A stretch of 64,000 bases of DNA from Streptomyces coacervatus (GTDB lineage Bacteria > Actinomycetota > Actinomycetes > Streptomycetales > Streptomycetaceae), in assembly GCF_029223485.1 (NCBI RefSeq), contig NZ_JARHTP010000016.1:214725-278724 (forward strand). The letters are read 5' to 3'. Each line of letters starts with the position of its first letter. Positions within the stretch are counted from its first letter, which is position 1. Made by a program: the position numbers and the translations under genes. The notes below the pieces were generated by a model. It saw only the letters and a list, made by a program, of their open reading frames with translations. It was not told the origin of the DNA and made no database searches. Shown in pieces: positions 34,382-43,578 of the stretch.

Positions 34382-35227
34382 TCAGTGGCGGAAGCCGCCT
34401 TCCGAGTCGATCACCTGGCCCGTGATCCAGTCCGCCTCGTCCGTGGCGAGCCATGCGATGAGGCGGGCCGGGTCGTCGGGCATGCCCCAGCGGCCGGAAG
34501 GGAATCGCGCGGCAACCGCCTCGTATGTCTCCCCGGTCGCGTAATCCGTGTCCACGGGACCGGGGTTGACGGTGTTCACCGTGATCGCCTGCTGGGCGAG
34601 CGTGGTCGACAGGGAGCGTGTGATCGAGGCGAGTGCGCCCTTCTGGAGGGCGTAGGCGATCTCGCCGGGCATACCGCCGGCGATGTCCTGGCCGGAGGTC
34701 ATCATCACGACGCGTCCGCCGGTGGTGCGCGAGGGCAGTGCGGCGCGGTGCCGGGCGTAGGCCTGGACGAGCAGCAGCACCGAACGCGTGTCGACCGCCC
34801 AGTGCGCGTCGAGCATTGCGGCGTCGATGGTGTCGAGGGTGCCGTCGCTGCCGCTGAGGGCGTGGTTGGCGACCAGGATGTCGAGCCGTCCGCCGAGTGC
34901 CGAGCCGGCCGTGGCGATCAGTCGGTCGGGCGCGGCCGGGTCGCTGAGGTCGCCGGGTCCCCCGACGATCCGGGCCGCCGGGTCACCGAGCGCCGCACGT
35001 ACGGAGGCGATCACGTCCTCGGTGCGGTCGGCGCCCCAGGGCATGGCGGTGTCGTGCGGCACGTGGTGGTGCACATAGACGCTCGCTCCGTACGCGGCGA
35101 GCCGCCGGGCCACGGCATGTCCGATGCCGGCACGTCTGCTGGCCCCGGTCACCAGGGCGGTGCGGCCGCGCAGGGGCAGCGGGTCACGGCGCAGGTCTTC
35201 GGGGGCGGGGTGCGGAAGCCGGGGCAT
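34382..35227 (-). CDS. Short-chain dehydrogenase/reductase
   Basis: Classical SDR of 281 residues. NAD(P) site TALVTGASRRAGIGHAVARR near residue 25 (variant TGxxxxxGIG), DILVANHA near 115, and catalytic Ser (MMTSGQD) with YALQK near 190-195, plus PGPVDTDY. A long insertion between strands 2 and 3 contains HHHVPHD. C-terminus GQVIDSEGGFRH is typical. ATG 35227. It converges with the DUF885 gene, whose stop is 12 bp away. Substrate unknown. Confidence 0.9.
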   Translation of the reverse strand: MPRLPHPAPEDLRRDPLPLRGRTALVTGASRRAGIGHAVARRLAAYGASVYVHHHVPHDTAMPWGADRTEDVIASVRAALGDPAARIVGGPGDLSDPAAPDRLIATAGSALGGRLDILVANHALSGSDGTLDTIDAAMLDAHWAVDTRSVLLLVQAYARHRAALPSRTTGGRVVMMTSGQDIAGGMPGEIAYALQKGALASITRSLSTTLAQQAITVNTVNPGPVDTDYATGETYEAVAARFPSGRWGMPDDPARLIAWLATDEADWITGQVIDSEGGFRH

Positions 35228-35317
35228 GGACGACCATGATGGGCAACGCTCCGACCCGGCGCACGCGATTATCCGTGCTCGACTGTCCGTTCTCGGCGCT
35301 CGACCATCGGCGCTCGG

Positions 35318-35836
35318 CTATCCGTGCTCGATGCGCCGCAGTTGTACGAGGCCCAGCCAGGTCTCCGGCCCCGGCTGGACGTTGGCCGCGCGCACCGCGT
35401 ACCTGCCCGGTTCCAGCACGACCCGGAGGCAGTCCGTCCGCTCCGTCTGGCTGCCGGGCCAGGCCGAGTCGAACAGCACGACCGTGCCCGGCACTTCCCA
35501 GCGCACCTCGTGCTCCCAGTCCGCGGCGGCGAGGGCCGCGGGAACGCCTGCCAGGAGTTCGTCCTCGGAGTTCGCCGCCCACCACCGTACGAAGGTGGCA
35601 TGCTCCGGCAGGAAGGCGGTGGAGGCGGGTTCGTCGCCCAGGACCAGGGCGGCCGAGTCGCCGACCGGAAGCAGCCCCACGAACCCGTCGACCTCGCAGG
35701 CCCGGTCGTAGTCGGAGGCGGCATCCTCACCGTCGGCACCCGCCCAGAACGGCAGCACCGTCTCCGGCACCGCTATCAGCGGTCCGCCGCCCGACTCGAC
35801 CCACTCCAGCGCACCGGGTTCCGCGTATCGCACCAT
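35318..35836 (-). CDS. Imm21-family immunity protein
   Basis: Protein of 172 residues related to Imm21, a predicted immunity family of polymorphic toxin systems. Diagnostic segments: EWVESGGGPLIAVPETVLPF, DYDRACEVDGFVGLLPVGDS, LVLGDEPASTAFLPEHATFV, RWWAANSEDELLAGVPAAL. No toxin gene is nearby, so it appears orphan, as seen for many Streptomyces Imm21 proteins. I start it at ATG 35836; a GTG at 35857 would add 7 residues. Cytosolic, no TM. Confidence 0.85.
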   Translation of the reverse strand: MVRYAEPGALEWVESGGGPLIAVPETVLPFWAGADGEDAASDYDRACEVDGFVGLLPVGDSAALVLGDEPASTAFLPEHATFVRWWAANSEDELLAGVPAALAAADWEHEVRWEVPGTVVLFDSAWPGSQTERTDCLRVVLEPGRYAVRAANVQPGPETWLGLVQLRRIEHG

Positions 35837-35940
35837 GGCGCAGAACGGTACACGCACAGGAATCCACGAATCCGCCGTCCCCCGTTCCTCCCCGCGGCTC
35901 CTGTCCGAGGTCCTACGGGAGTGAGCCGGTCGGCGACGGT

Positions 35941-36423
35941 TCAGCAGCCGCAGTCCTCCGTGGCCACCGGCGCCGTCAGCAGGTCGGCGGGGCGACGCTC
36001 GCGGCCCTTCCAGGTCTCGTATGCGAGGCCCTCGCGTGCCCAGTACTCGAAGCCGCCGAGCATCTCCTTGACCTGATAGCCGAGTTCGGCGAGGGCGAGC
36101 GCGGCCCGGGTCGCGCCGTTGCAGCCGGGGCCCCAGCAGTAGGTGACCACCGGCACGGACTTGTCGAGGAGTTGTCCGGCCTGCTCGGGGATGAGTGCGG
36201 TCGGCAGATGGACGGCGCCGGGGAGGTGTCCCTGGTCCCAGGACTCGGTGGAGCGGGAGTCCAGGACGACGAACCCGGGGTCGCCGCCGGCCGCGAGTGC
36301 GGCGGCGACGTCCGAGACGTCGGCGTGGAAGACCAGGCTCGCGCGGAAGTAGGCGGCGGCCACGGCCGGGGCGGCCGGAGCGACGCGCAGGACGGGGTTG
36401 ACGGCGGTCGTGGTGCTGCTCAT
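35941..36423 (-). CDS. Rhodanese-like sulfurtransferase
   Basis: Single-domain rhodanese of 160 residues. The catalytic Cys is in VVTYCWGPGCNGATRAALAL near residue 95-100 (loop CWGPGCN), preceded by FVVLDSRSTESWDQGHLPGA. The C-terminus carries an extra CGC ending (ATEDCGC), possibly metal- or thiol-related. ATG 36423, with AGCAGG upstream. Divergent from an Lrp/AsnC regulator that probably controls it; the pair is common in actinomycetes. Confidence 0.9.
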   Translation of the reverse strand: MSSTTTAVNPVLRVAPAAPAVAAAYFRASLVFHADVSDVAAALAAGGDPGFVVLDSRSTESWDQGHLPGAVHLPTALIPEQAGQLLDKSVPVVTYCWGPGCNGATRAALALAELGYQVKEMLGGFEYWAREGLAYETWKGRERRPADLLTAPVATEDCGC

Positions 36424-36550
36424 GATCTGACCTGCTTTCTCCGACGTTGTCGCTACGGCCAGAAATCTACGGTTGCCGTCGCTCTCCCAGAAGTGGCGTT
36501 CCCCGGCCCGAACCTTGCCCGGCCGGGGATTCCCCTGCTATTCCTCCCCC

Positions 36551-36997
36551 ATGACCGTGTTTTCCCCGGACGCCACCGACTGGCGCATCCTCGACGTCCT
36601 CCAGCGCGAGGGCCGCGCCAGCTTCGCCGAGCTGGCACGTGCCGTCTCCATGTCGCCGAGCGCGGTCACCGAACGGGTGCGCCGCCTGGAGGAGGCGGGC
36701 GTCATCCAGGGGTACGCCGCCGTCGTGGACCCCGAGCGGCTGGGGCTGCCGATCCTCGCGTTCGTACGGCTGCGGTATCCGAACGGCAACTACAAACCCT
36801 TCCACGACCTGGTCGCCGTGACGCCCGAGATCCTCGAGGCCCACCATGTGACGGGCGACGACTGCTTCGTCATCAAGGTCACCGCCCGCTCGATGCGCCA
36901 TCTGGAAGAGGTGTCGGGCAAGATCGGCGCACTCGGCTCGGTGACCACGAGCGTCGTCTACTCCTCCCCGCTGCCCCGGCGGCCCCTCGGTCACTGA
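36551..36997 (+). CDS. Lrp/AsnC-family transcriptional regulator
   Basis: Regulator of 148 residues. N-terminal HTH (DWRILDVLQREGRASFAELA; VSMSPSAVTERVRRLEEAGV) then a RAM ligand-binding domain (YAAVVDPERLGLPILAFVRL; VTGDDCFVIKVTARSM). ATG 36551 is preceded by TTCCTCCCCC. It diverges from the rhodanese gene by 127 bp and its last 7 bp overlap the end of convergent sbcC. Confidence 0.92.
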   Translation: MTVFSPDATDWRILDVLQREGRASFAELARAVSMSPSAVTERVRRLEEAGVIQGYAAVVDPERLGLPILAFVRLRYPNGNYKPFHDLVAVTPEILEAHHVTGDDCFVIKVTARSMRHLEEVSGKIGALGSVTTSVVYSSPLPRRPLGH

Positions 36998-39981
36998 CCT
37001 CGCTGCCGGACGAACGACCCCGATCTTCCCTTCACGACCTCGAGTTGCGCATGGATGCGGCGTCTCAGATCGGCGACATGGCTGACGATGCCGACGCTGC
37101 GGTCGCGCTCACGCAGGGAGTCGAGCACGTCGAGGACCTCGTCGAGGGTCTGGTCGTCGAGGCTGCCGAAGCCCTCGTCGATGAAGAGTGTGTCCAGGCG
37201 GACCCCGCCGGCCTCGTCGGTGACGACGTCCGCGAGGCCGAGGGCGAGGGCCAGCGAGGCGAAGAACGTCTCGCCGCCCGACAGGGTCGCCGTGTCCCGC
37301 TCACGTCCCGTCCACGCGTCGACGACGTGCAGCCCGAGCCCGCTGCGGCCGCGTCCGGTCCGGTCGTCGGAGTGGACGAGGGTGTAACGACCGGACGACA
37401 TGCGCTGCAGCCGCACGGTCGCCGCGGCGGCCACCTGCTCCAGGCGGGCGGCCAGCACATACGACTCCAGGCGCATCTTCCGCTCGTTGTCCGCCGAGGT
37501 GCCCGCGGCGAGGGCGGACAGGCGGGCCACCCGGTCGTACTCCTCGCGCAGCGGGGCCAGCCGTCGTACGCCCGCGGCGGAGCGGGCGGAGAGCCGGTCG
37601 AGTTCGCCGCAGCGGCGGGCGGCCGCGTCGCGTGCGGAGGCGGCGTCGCGCAGCCGCTGGGCCGCGACGGCGGCGGCCCGCTCCGCCGAGGCGAGGTCGG
37701 CGGCCGGCTGCTGGGCGGCGGCCGCGGTGTCGGCCTCCGCCAGCACGGCCCGTACGGCTGCCTCCTCGGACTGCCAGGCGTCCAGGCGGCGTTGGAGCTC
37801 GCGGTGGGCGACGTCGTCGAGGAGTGCGGCGGCCGCGGCCTGCGGGGTGTCGAAGCCCGCGCGGAAGGCGGCGTCGGCGAGCCGGGCGTCGGCGTCCTTG
37901 AGCCGCTGGGCGGTGTCCTCGGCGGCACGAGCGGTTTCGGCGCCCTCGGTGAGCAGCGCGACCCTGCGCTCCAGCTGCGCGGCCCGCGCGGCCACACTGT
38001 CCGCCGTGCCACGCGCCTGCGCCAACTCCTCTTCCAGGCCGGTCCGTTCGCTCTCAAGGCGCTCGCGGTGACCCACCCGTGAGGCGGCTCTGACCGCCGC
38101 CTCCTGCCGCACCGCGATTCGCCGCTCGTGCTCCTGCTCCGCCCGCCGCAGCTGCTCGCTCGCCGGGTGCAGCTCGGAGGCGGCAGCGCGCGCCCGCGCG
38201 TACAGCAGCTCCAACTCCTCGACCTCTTCGGCGAGTCGGGCCGTGGGCGTGTCGCCCGCCTCGGCCGTGGCGGCGGCGAGTGCCTCTCGTACGACGCCGA
38301 GGCGCCGCTCGCCCTCGGCGCGCTGTTCGTCTGCGCGCTGGTAGGCGGCCAGGGCGCGCTCCTCCGCCTCGCGGTCGACATGCCCGGCGACCTTGCGCGC
38401 GAGGGCGGGGTGCTCGGTGGCTCCGCAGACGGCGCACGGCTCGCCGTCGGTGAGGCTCGCTGCCAGCTCGGCCGCGATGCCGTTCAGCCGCTGTTCCTTG
38501 AGGTCGAGCCAGTGGGCGCGGGCCTCGGTGGCACGTTCGCGGGCGGCGAGCACGCGCGCGTGGGCCTCATCGGTGTCGCGGGCGAACTGGTCGCGCTGGC
38601 GGGCCGCGCCGAGCCTGCGCTGTGCGGGCCCGCGCTGCACGCCGAGCTGCTCGGCCCTTGTCGCGGCCTCCTGCGCGGATTCGATACGGGCGTGCACTCC
38701 GGTACGGGTCGTCTCCCAGTCCGCGAGCCAGGCCTCGGCCTCCTGCAGGATCTCCTCGTCGGCGCGCTCCCGGCGGTCGAGGTCGACGCGCTCCGCGACG
38801 AGGTCGGCAAGACGCTGCTCGGCGCGACGGGCCGACTCCAGGCCGCCGAGCTCCTCGGTCGTCCGCCGCGCGGCGACGGCGAGCCCGGCCGCACCGGCGT
38901 CGGCGAAGTTCTCGGGCAGCAGGGCACGCGCATGCACCTCGGCGGCGGCCGCCCGTCGGTGCTCGGCATCGGCGGCTTCCCGCAGCTCCAGTGCGGGCGC
39001 CACCGTCTCGGCCTTGCGGGCCCGCTCCATGCGGGCCTGCGCCTCCTGGTACGCGCCTGCGCCCTCCGCCAGCCGGGCGGCGCGCTCCCGGGCCTCTGCG
39101 AACCGCCCCTGCAGCCGGGCCACTTCGCGTACGTCGCCCAGCGTGCGCTCGGCGGCCGCCTGCGCCGACTCCACGGCCGTGAGCCGGCAGTGGGCGATCG
39201 TCAGCTGCTCCCGGGCGGTGCTGCGGGCGACGGCTGCGGCGGTGATGACGGCCTCGGCCAGGCCGGGCTCACCCGGTGCCAGCTCCGGCAGTTCCATGAC
39301 GCCGCCCGCGGCCTGCTGCATGCGGTGCGCGTCGGCCAGCAGCGCGGTGTCCCCCTCGCGGACCTGCGCCTCGGCGGCGCGGCGGCGCTCGGCCAGGCGC
39401 TTCTCGACCTCGGCGAAGCGATGGGTGTCGAAGAGGCGGCCCAGCAGCTTGCCGCGCGCCTCGGCGTCGGCGCGCAGGAAACGCGCGAAGTCGCCCTGGG
39501 GAAGCAGCACGACCTGGCAGAACTGCTCGCGGCTCATGCCGAGCAGCTGTGTGATCTCCTCGCCGATCTCCTGGTGCGAGCGGCTGAGGTCCTTCCAGGC
39601 GCCGGCCGTCGCGTCGTACTCGCGCAGCCAGCTCTGGGCCTTCTCCAGCGTCGTGCCCGAGCCGCGCTTCTTGGGGCGCTCCCAGGGCGGCTGCCGGGTG
39701 ACCTCCAACCGGCGTCCGGCGACGGTCAGTTCGAGGGTCACTCCCGTGCGCGTGCCGGTCGCCGCATGGTCGCTGCGCAGGGCCAGGCCCTGGCCGCTCT
39801 GGCGGGCGCCGGGGACGGAGCCGTAGAGCGCGTAGCACACGGCGTCGAGCACGGACGTCTTGCCCGCTCCGGTCGGTCCGTGCAGCAGGAAGAGCCCGGC
39901 TGCCGACAGCTCGCCGAAGTCGACGGTCTGGGATCCGCCGAACGGCCCGAATGCCGTGATGTCCAGCCGGTGCAGCCTCAT
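36991..39981 (-). CDS. sbcC: Exonuclease subunit SbcC (SMC-like ATPase)
   Basis: Rad50-like ATPase of 996 residues that, with SbcD, cuts DNA hairpins and ends. Walker A HGPTGAGKTSVLDAVCYA near residue 36; Q-loop LLPQGDFARFL near 140; two long coiled coils flank a zinc hook CAVC near residues 517-520; signature LSGGETFFASLALAL and Walker B LDTLFIDEGFGSLD near the C-terminus. ATG 39981 overlaps the SbcD stop (ATGA). Family order sbcD-sbcC and length are normal. Confidence 0.95.
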   Translation of the reverse strand: MRLHRLDITAFGPFGGSQTVDFGELSAAGLFLLHGPTGAGKTSVLDAVCYALYGSVPGARQSGQGLALRSDHAATGTRTGVTLELTVAGRRLEVTRQPPWERPKKRGSGTTLEKAQSWLREYDATAGAWKDLSRSHQEIGEEITQLLGMSREQFCQVVLLPQGDFARFLRADAEARGKLLGRLFDTHRFAEVEKRLAERRRAAEAQVREGDTALLADAHRMQQAAGGVMELPELAPGEPGLAEAVITAAAVARSTAREQLTIAHCRLTAVESAQAAAERTLGDVREVARLQGRFAEARERAARLAEGAGAYQEAQARMERARKAETVAPALELREAADAEHRRAAAAEVHARALLPENFADAGAAGLAVAARRTTEELGGLESARRAEQRLADLVAERVDLDRRERADEEILQEAEAWLADWETTRTGVHARIESAQEAATRAEQLGVQRGPAQRRLGAARQRDQFARDTDEAHARVLAARERATEARAHWLDLKEQRLNGIAAELAASLTDGEPCAVCGATEHPALARKVAGHVDREAEERALAAYQRADEQRAEGERRLGVVREALAAATAEAGDTPTARLAEEVEELELLYARARAAASELHPASEQLRRAEQEHERRIAVRQEAAVRAASRVGHRERLESERTGLEEELAQARGTADSVAARAAQLERRVALLTEGAETARAAEDTAQRLKDADARLADAAFRAGFDTPQAAAAALLDDVAHRELQRRLDAWQSEEAAVRAVLAEADTAAAAQQPAADLASAERAAAVAAQRLRDAASARDAAARRCGELDRLSARSAAGVRRLAPLREEYDRVARLSALAAGTSADNERKMRLESYVLAARLEQVAAAATVRLQRMSSGRYTLVHSDDRTGRGRSGLGLHVVDAWTGRERDTATLSGGETFFASLALALGLADVVTDEAGGVRLDTLFIDEGFGSLDDQTLDEVLDVLDSLRERDRSVGIVSHVADLRRRIHAQLEVVKGRSGSFVRQRGQ

Positions 39982-41141
39982 CGGGCCACCTCCCGCACGG
40001 CCTCGTCCGCGCGCACCGCGTCGAACGCGTCCCGCAGCACGGCCTGTTCGCGCCCGTCGGGGCCGGCGCCGCGCACATGGGCGACGAAGTCCTCGGCGAT
40101 CTGCTGGTCGCTGCGGCCCGCGAGCCGCCTGGCGTACGACACGTCCGGGTCGTCCGGCGCCCGCTCGGGGTCGAAAACGAGGCTGAGGATGTGCGGGAAG
40201 CGCTCGGTGAGCCGAGCCATGGGGTCGGCCGGGCGGACCGGGTCGGTGAGGGTGGCCTCGACCCACGCCTCCTCGTGCCGTGCCAGCCCGGGCTCGGCCA
40301 GCAGTTCCTCCAGGGTGCCCCGGATTCTGGCCAGCTCGCGCGGCACCGGGCAGTCGACGCGCTCGGCGGTGACGGAGCCGTCGGCGCCGAGGTCGACGAG
40401 CCACATGGTCTTGCGCTGGTCGGCCTCCGAGAAGGAGTACGGCAGCGGGGAGCCGGAGTAGCGTACGCGCTCGGTGATCGTCTGGCAGCCGTGCAGGTGC
40501 CCCAGCGCCACGTAGTCGACCCCGTCGAAGACCCCGGCGGGCACGGCGGCGACCCCGCCCACGGTGATGTCCCGCTCGCTGTCACTGGCCTCGCCGCCGG
40601 TGACGAAGGCGTGCGCGAGGACGACGGAACGGGTGCCCCGCGCGCGCGTGGCGAGGTCGGCGCGGACACGGTCCATGGCGGCGGCGAGCACCGCCTCGTG
40701 CCCCGCCTTCTCCACGCCGAACTCGTCCTTCACCAGGGCCGGTTCCAGATACGGCAGCCCATAGAACGCCACATCACCGTGTGCGTCGGACAGCACCACC
40801 GGCGTTCCGCACGCCGACGGCTCGGTCCGCAGGTGGATGCCGGCCCGCCCGATGAGGCCGGCGCCGACACCGAGCCGACGGGCCGAGTCGTGGTTCCCGG
40901 AGATCATCACCGTGGGCACACCCAGGTCGGCGAGACGGTGCAGGGCGTCGTCGTACAACTCGACCGCGGCCAGCGGCGGCACCGCCCGGTCGTACACATC
41001 CCCCGACACGACCACCGCGTCGACGCCGCGCTCACGCACGGTGGTGACAAGGTGGCCGATGAACTCGGCCTGGGCCCCGAGCATGTTCACCCGGTGGAAC
41101 GCCCGGCCGAGATGCCAGTCGGAAGTGTGCAGCAGTCGCAT
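39978..41141 (-). CDS. sbcD: Exonuclease subunit SbcD (Mre11-like nuclease)
   Basis: Metallophosphatase nuclease of 387 residues forming the SbcCD complex. Motifs in order: LLHTSDWHLGRAF at the N-terminus, VVSGDVYDRAVPP near 50, MISGNHDSARRLG near 85, DYVALGHLHGCQTI near 225. The C-terminal domain contacts SbcC. ATG 41141. It is the first gene of the sbcDC operon, coupled to sbcC by a 4-bp overlap. Confidence 0.95.
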   Translation of the reverse strand: MRLLHTSDWHLGRAFHRVNMLGAQAEFIGHLVTTVRERGVDAVVVSGDVYDRAVPPLAAVELYDDALHRLADLGVPTVMISGNHDSARRLGVGAGLIGRAGIHLRTEPSACGTPVVLSDAHGDVAFYGLPYLEPALVKDEFGVEKAGHEAVLAAAMDRVRADLATRARGTRSVVLAHAFVTGGEASDSERDITVGGVAAVPAGVFDGVDYVALGHLHGCQTITERVRYSGSPLPYSFSEADQRKTMWLVDLGADGSVTAERVDCPVPRELARIRGTLEELLAEPGLARHEEAWVEATLTDPVRPADPMARLTERFPHILSLVFDPERAPDDPDVSYARRLAGRSDQQIAEDFVAHVRGAGPDGREQAVLRDAFDAVRADEAVREVAR

Positions 41142-41433
41142 GATCCCCGAGACTAACGGCCGGGTCTGACATCACGGTCGGTTACTCCCGTATCGGCCCG
41201 TCATGAACCGTCCCACACCGTACTGAGATGCGTACGCGACCGTCGCCGTTCCGCTGTGCCTACGCGGATTGTCCGTTGCCGAGCACCCAGCACCGGGTCG
41301 GCGCCCCGGCGGTGAGTGCCCGGAGAGACGCGGCCGGCGTCTCGCCCTGGTCGCCGACCAGAACGACGCCGGGCATCGTCGCCCGCCACGCCCCCGTCCT
41401 CGCCTGTCCCACCGGCCGTTTCCCGCCCGCTGA
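41142..41433. other. Intergenic, no gene recognised
   Basis: 292 bp between sbcD (leftward) and the end of the Clp-N gene (leftward). It must hold the sbcDC promoter. Open frames here have no recognisable product. I see no strong hairpin. Confidence 0.5.
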
Positions 41434-42417
41434 TCAGCCGGGTCGCCGGCGGAGCCGGGGCGCGAGCACTGTGCGTACGACCTTGGCCACGTTGCTCGCG
41501 GCGGATCCGCCCTCTTCTTCGGTTTCCGGTTCCAGCGTGCGCTGGATCTGCAGCAGCAGCTGGTTGGTCGACCGCCAGAGAGGGACGAACATGCCGGCGA
41601 CCGGCCCGATGCCCTCGACCGGGCCGCCGGACAGCTCGGTGACCTTCTTGGCGACCGTGACCGTTGCCGGGTCGCGCAGGATCAGGTGCACCTCATCGTC
41701 GACCAGCCGGATTTCCATCTTGCGGGCGGCGGCCTCGTCCGGGTTCGCGTCCGTGGTCGTCTCCGGATCCAGCTCGTCGATCTTGGCGGCGACCGCGTCC
41801 GGATCGACCCCGAGTTCGCGCAGCGCCCTGGCCGCCATGCTGTTCTCCGCCCGCAGCATCGCCTCCAGCAGGTGATGGCTGCCGACCGGTGCGCCACCGG
41901 CGAGCGCGCCGGCGGCGGCCACAGTGTCCTGGGTGGCGGGTGTGCCGGCCGGCCAAGGGGCCGCCGCGACGTCCTGTGCTCCCTCCGATGAGGCCAGCAC
42001 CGCGGCACGGATCCTGCTGATCGGATTGATCCGCCGGGCAAGCACCTTCGCGCCGACGCCCTCGCCTTCCCCGGCGACCAGGGCGAGCAGGATGTGTTCC
42101 GTACCGATGTAGGTGTGGTGCAGCTGCTGCGCCTCGCGCAGAGCGAGGTCCAGCGTCTTCTTGGCGCTCGGCGCGAACGGGATATGGCCCCTCGGCTCCG
42201 CCGTGCCGGGCTTGGCCACCGCGGCGATATCGGCCTGCGCCGCCTCCTTGTCGTACCCGAGCTGGTGCAGGACTTTCGCCGCCGTGCTGTCCGGCGCATC
42301 GAGCAGCCCCAACAGGATGTGCTCCGTGCCGATGTGGTTGTGCTTGAGCAGCCTCGCCTCCTCCTGAGCCGTGACGACCACCTTGCGGGCTTCCACCGTG
42401 AACCGTTCAAATGGCAT
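41434..42417 (-). CDS. Clp N-terminal-domain protein without AAA+ modules
   Basis: Protein of 327 residues containing repeated Clp-N halves: FERFTVEARKVVVTAQEEAR with HIGTEHILLGLLDAP (residues 1-70), a second with YIGTEHILLALVAGEG (80-150), and a third, looser copy with GSHHLLEAMLRAENSMAARA (about 175-215). There is no Walker A or B. A beta-rich C-terminal region follows (MEIRLVDDEVHLILRDPATV). Clp-N domains bind adaptors and phosphoarginine proteins in ClpC; a stand-alone version may be a substrate reader or decoy (inference). Divergent from an HTH gene. Confidence 0.9.
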   Translation of the reverse strand: MPFERFTVEARKVVVTAQEEARLLKHNHIGTEHILLGLLDAPDSTAAKVLHQLGYDKEAAQADIAAVAKPGTAEPRGHIPFAPSAKKTLDLALREAQQLHHTYIGTEHILLALVAGEGEGVGAKVLARRINPISRIRAAVLASSEGAQDVAAAPWPAGTPATQDTVAAAGALAGGAPVGSHHLLEAMLRAENSMAARALRELGVDPDAVAAKIDELDPETTTDANPDEAAARKMEIRLVDDEVHLILRDPATVTVAKKVTELSGGPVEGIGPVAGMFVPLWRSTNQLLLQIQRTLEPETEEEGGSAASNVAKVVRTVLAPRLRRRPG

Positions 42418-42438
42418 GGGTCCATGGTCTCAACCGTG

Positions 42439-42456
42439 TCAATACACTGTTATTGA
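42439..42456. promoter_or_regulatory. Operator dyad TCAATA-n6-TATTGA between Clp-N and HTH genes
   Basis: A perfect 6-bp-arm inverted repeat with a 6-bp spacer, in the only AT-rich patch of a 68-bp divergent gap. TATTGA also resembles a -10. The adjacent MerR-like HTH protein is the likely ligand. Confidence 0.6.
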
Positions 42457-42485
42457 TAGGGTCACCGTGCTGAAGGGAAGGTGTG

Positions 42486-42845
42486 ATGGAGACTCCGTCG
42501 GACTGGGAGGACCGGCTCGCGCGCTGGCAGAACGAGCTGGAGCTCTTCGAGCAGCTGGACGAGACACCCTGGGTCACGCTGGCCAAGGCGGAAACCGAGA
42601 CCGGCGTTTCCCGCTCGGCCCTGCGGTCCTGGTACCGCAACGGCGAGATCCAGTCCCGGCTGGTGGACGGCCCGAACGGCCCGCAGCGCCTGGTCCAGCT
42701 GGACGCGGTGATCGAGCGCGCCGCAGCATCCCCGCGCATTCAGCGCAGGGCGGAACGGGAAGTCAGCCTGGAGGCCCAAGTCACCCTGCTACGACACCGG
42801 GTTGACCAGCTCGAGCTGCGGCTGGCCGCCCTGGAGCGGAAATGA
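42486..42845 (+). CDS. Small MerR-like helix-turn-helix protein with C-terminal coiled coil
   Basis: Protein of 119 residues. The central segment VTLAKAETETGVSRSALRSW followed by YRNGEIQSRLVDGPNG is a BldC/MerR-type winged helix. The last 30 residues (EAQVTLLRHRVDQLELRLAA) form a leucine-rich coiled coil for dimerisation. Starts at ATG 42486, or GTG one codon upstream, with GGAAGG at 42477-42482. Divergent from the Clp-N gene across a clear dyad; probably its repressor, by analogy with MerR-type HspR and clp/dnaK genes. Confidence 0.82.
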   Translation: METPSDWEDRLARWQNELELFEQLDETPWVTLAKAETETGVSRSALRSWYRNGEIQSRLVDGPNGPQRLVQLDAVIERAAASPRIQRRAEREVSLEAQVTLLRHRVDQLELRLAALERK

Positions 42846-43003
42846 CCGGCGCGAGCAGCACCGTGCCGGCGGCCCGAACGGGTGCTCGGGTGCACCGGCC
42901 GACACCCATCGCGCCAGAGGCCTTCAGCAGGGGCCGCCCTCCCGACAACATGCGGATCCCTACCGGGAGATGAGCACGAGAGACCGCCTGTTATGGTGCG
43001 CCG

Positions 43004-43438
43004 ATGTCATCGATCAAGCAGTTCCAGGTCACCTTCGACTGCGCAGAACCTGCGCGCCTCGCCGGTTTCTGGTGCGAGGTGTTGGGGTACGTCGTGCCTC
43101 CGGTCCCGGAGGGGTTTGCCACTTGGGAGGACTATCACCGTTCGCTGCCGCCTGAGGATCAGGTCATCTACTTCGCTTGCAGTGATCCCTCAGGTGTGGG
43201 CCCCCGCCTGCTCTTCCAGCGCGTTCCCGAAGGCAAGATCGTCAAGAATCGGGTGCATCTCGACGTGCGGGCCGGCACGGGACTCGTGGGTGAGGAGCGC
43301 CTTGCCACACTGGAGGCCGAATGCGCACGACTGGTCGCGCTCGGTGCGGTACACCTGCGAACGCTGCTTGCCGATGACGACAACGAGTCGTGCATCCTGA
43401 TGCAGGACATCGAGGGCAACGAGTTCTGTCTCGACTGA
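43004..43438 (+). CDS. VOC-family (glyoxalase/bleomycin-resistance-like) protein
   Basis: Protein of 144 residues with two beta-alpha-beta-beta-beta halves. The first begins QFQVTFDCAEPARLAGFWCE, the second near residue 82 with KNRVHLDVRAGTGLV and ends MQDIEGNEFCLD, where the last Glu of the family metal site sits. The mid-region LPPEDQVIYFACSDPSGVGP is typical of actinobacterial members. ATG 43004; monocistronic. Function unknown. Confidence 0.88.
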   Translation: MSSIKQFQVTFDCAEPARLAGFWCEVLGYVVPPVPEGFATWEDYHRSLPPEDQVIYFACSDPSGVGPRLLFQRVPEGKIVKNRVHLDVRAGTGLVGEERLATLEAECARLVALGAVHLRTLLADDDNESCILMQDIEGNEFCLD

Positions 43439-43578
43439 GCAGCCTCCGAGACGGCGAGGTGGGGAGCCGCCTCCCTCGGGCCTTTCTTGAAGCTGATCCC
43501 GTACGGCGCGGGAGTTGTCCCGTGAGGGCAAGGTTGTACAGCCCGGCGATGCCGGGCATGGTGTGGTGATCTCGACGG

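Noticed and set aside
36991..40404. 1137-residue extension of sbcC
   Set aside because: The added N-terminal part is antisense-frame reading of sbcD; true start is ATG 39981.
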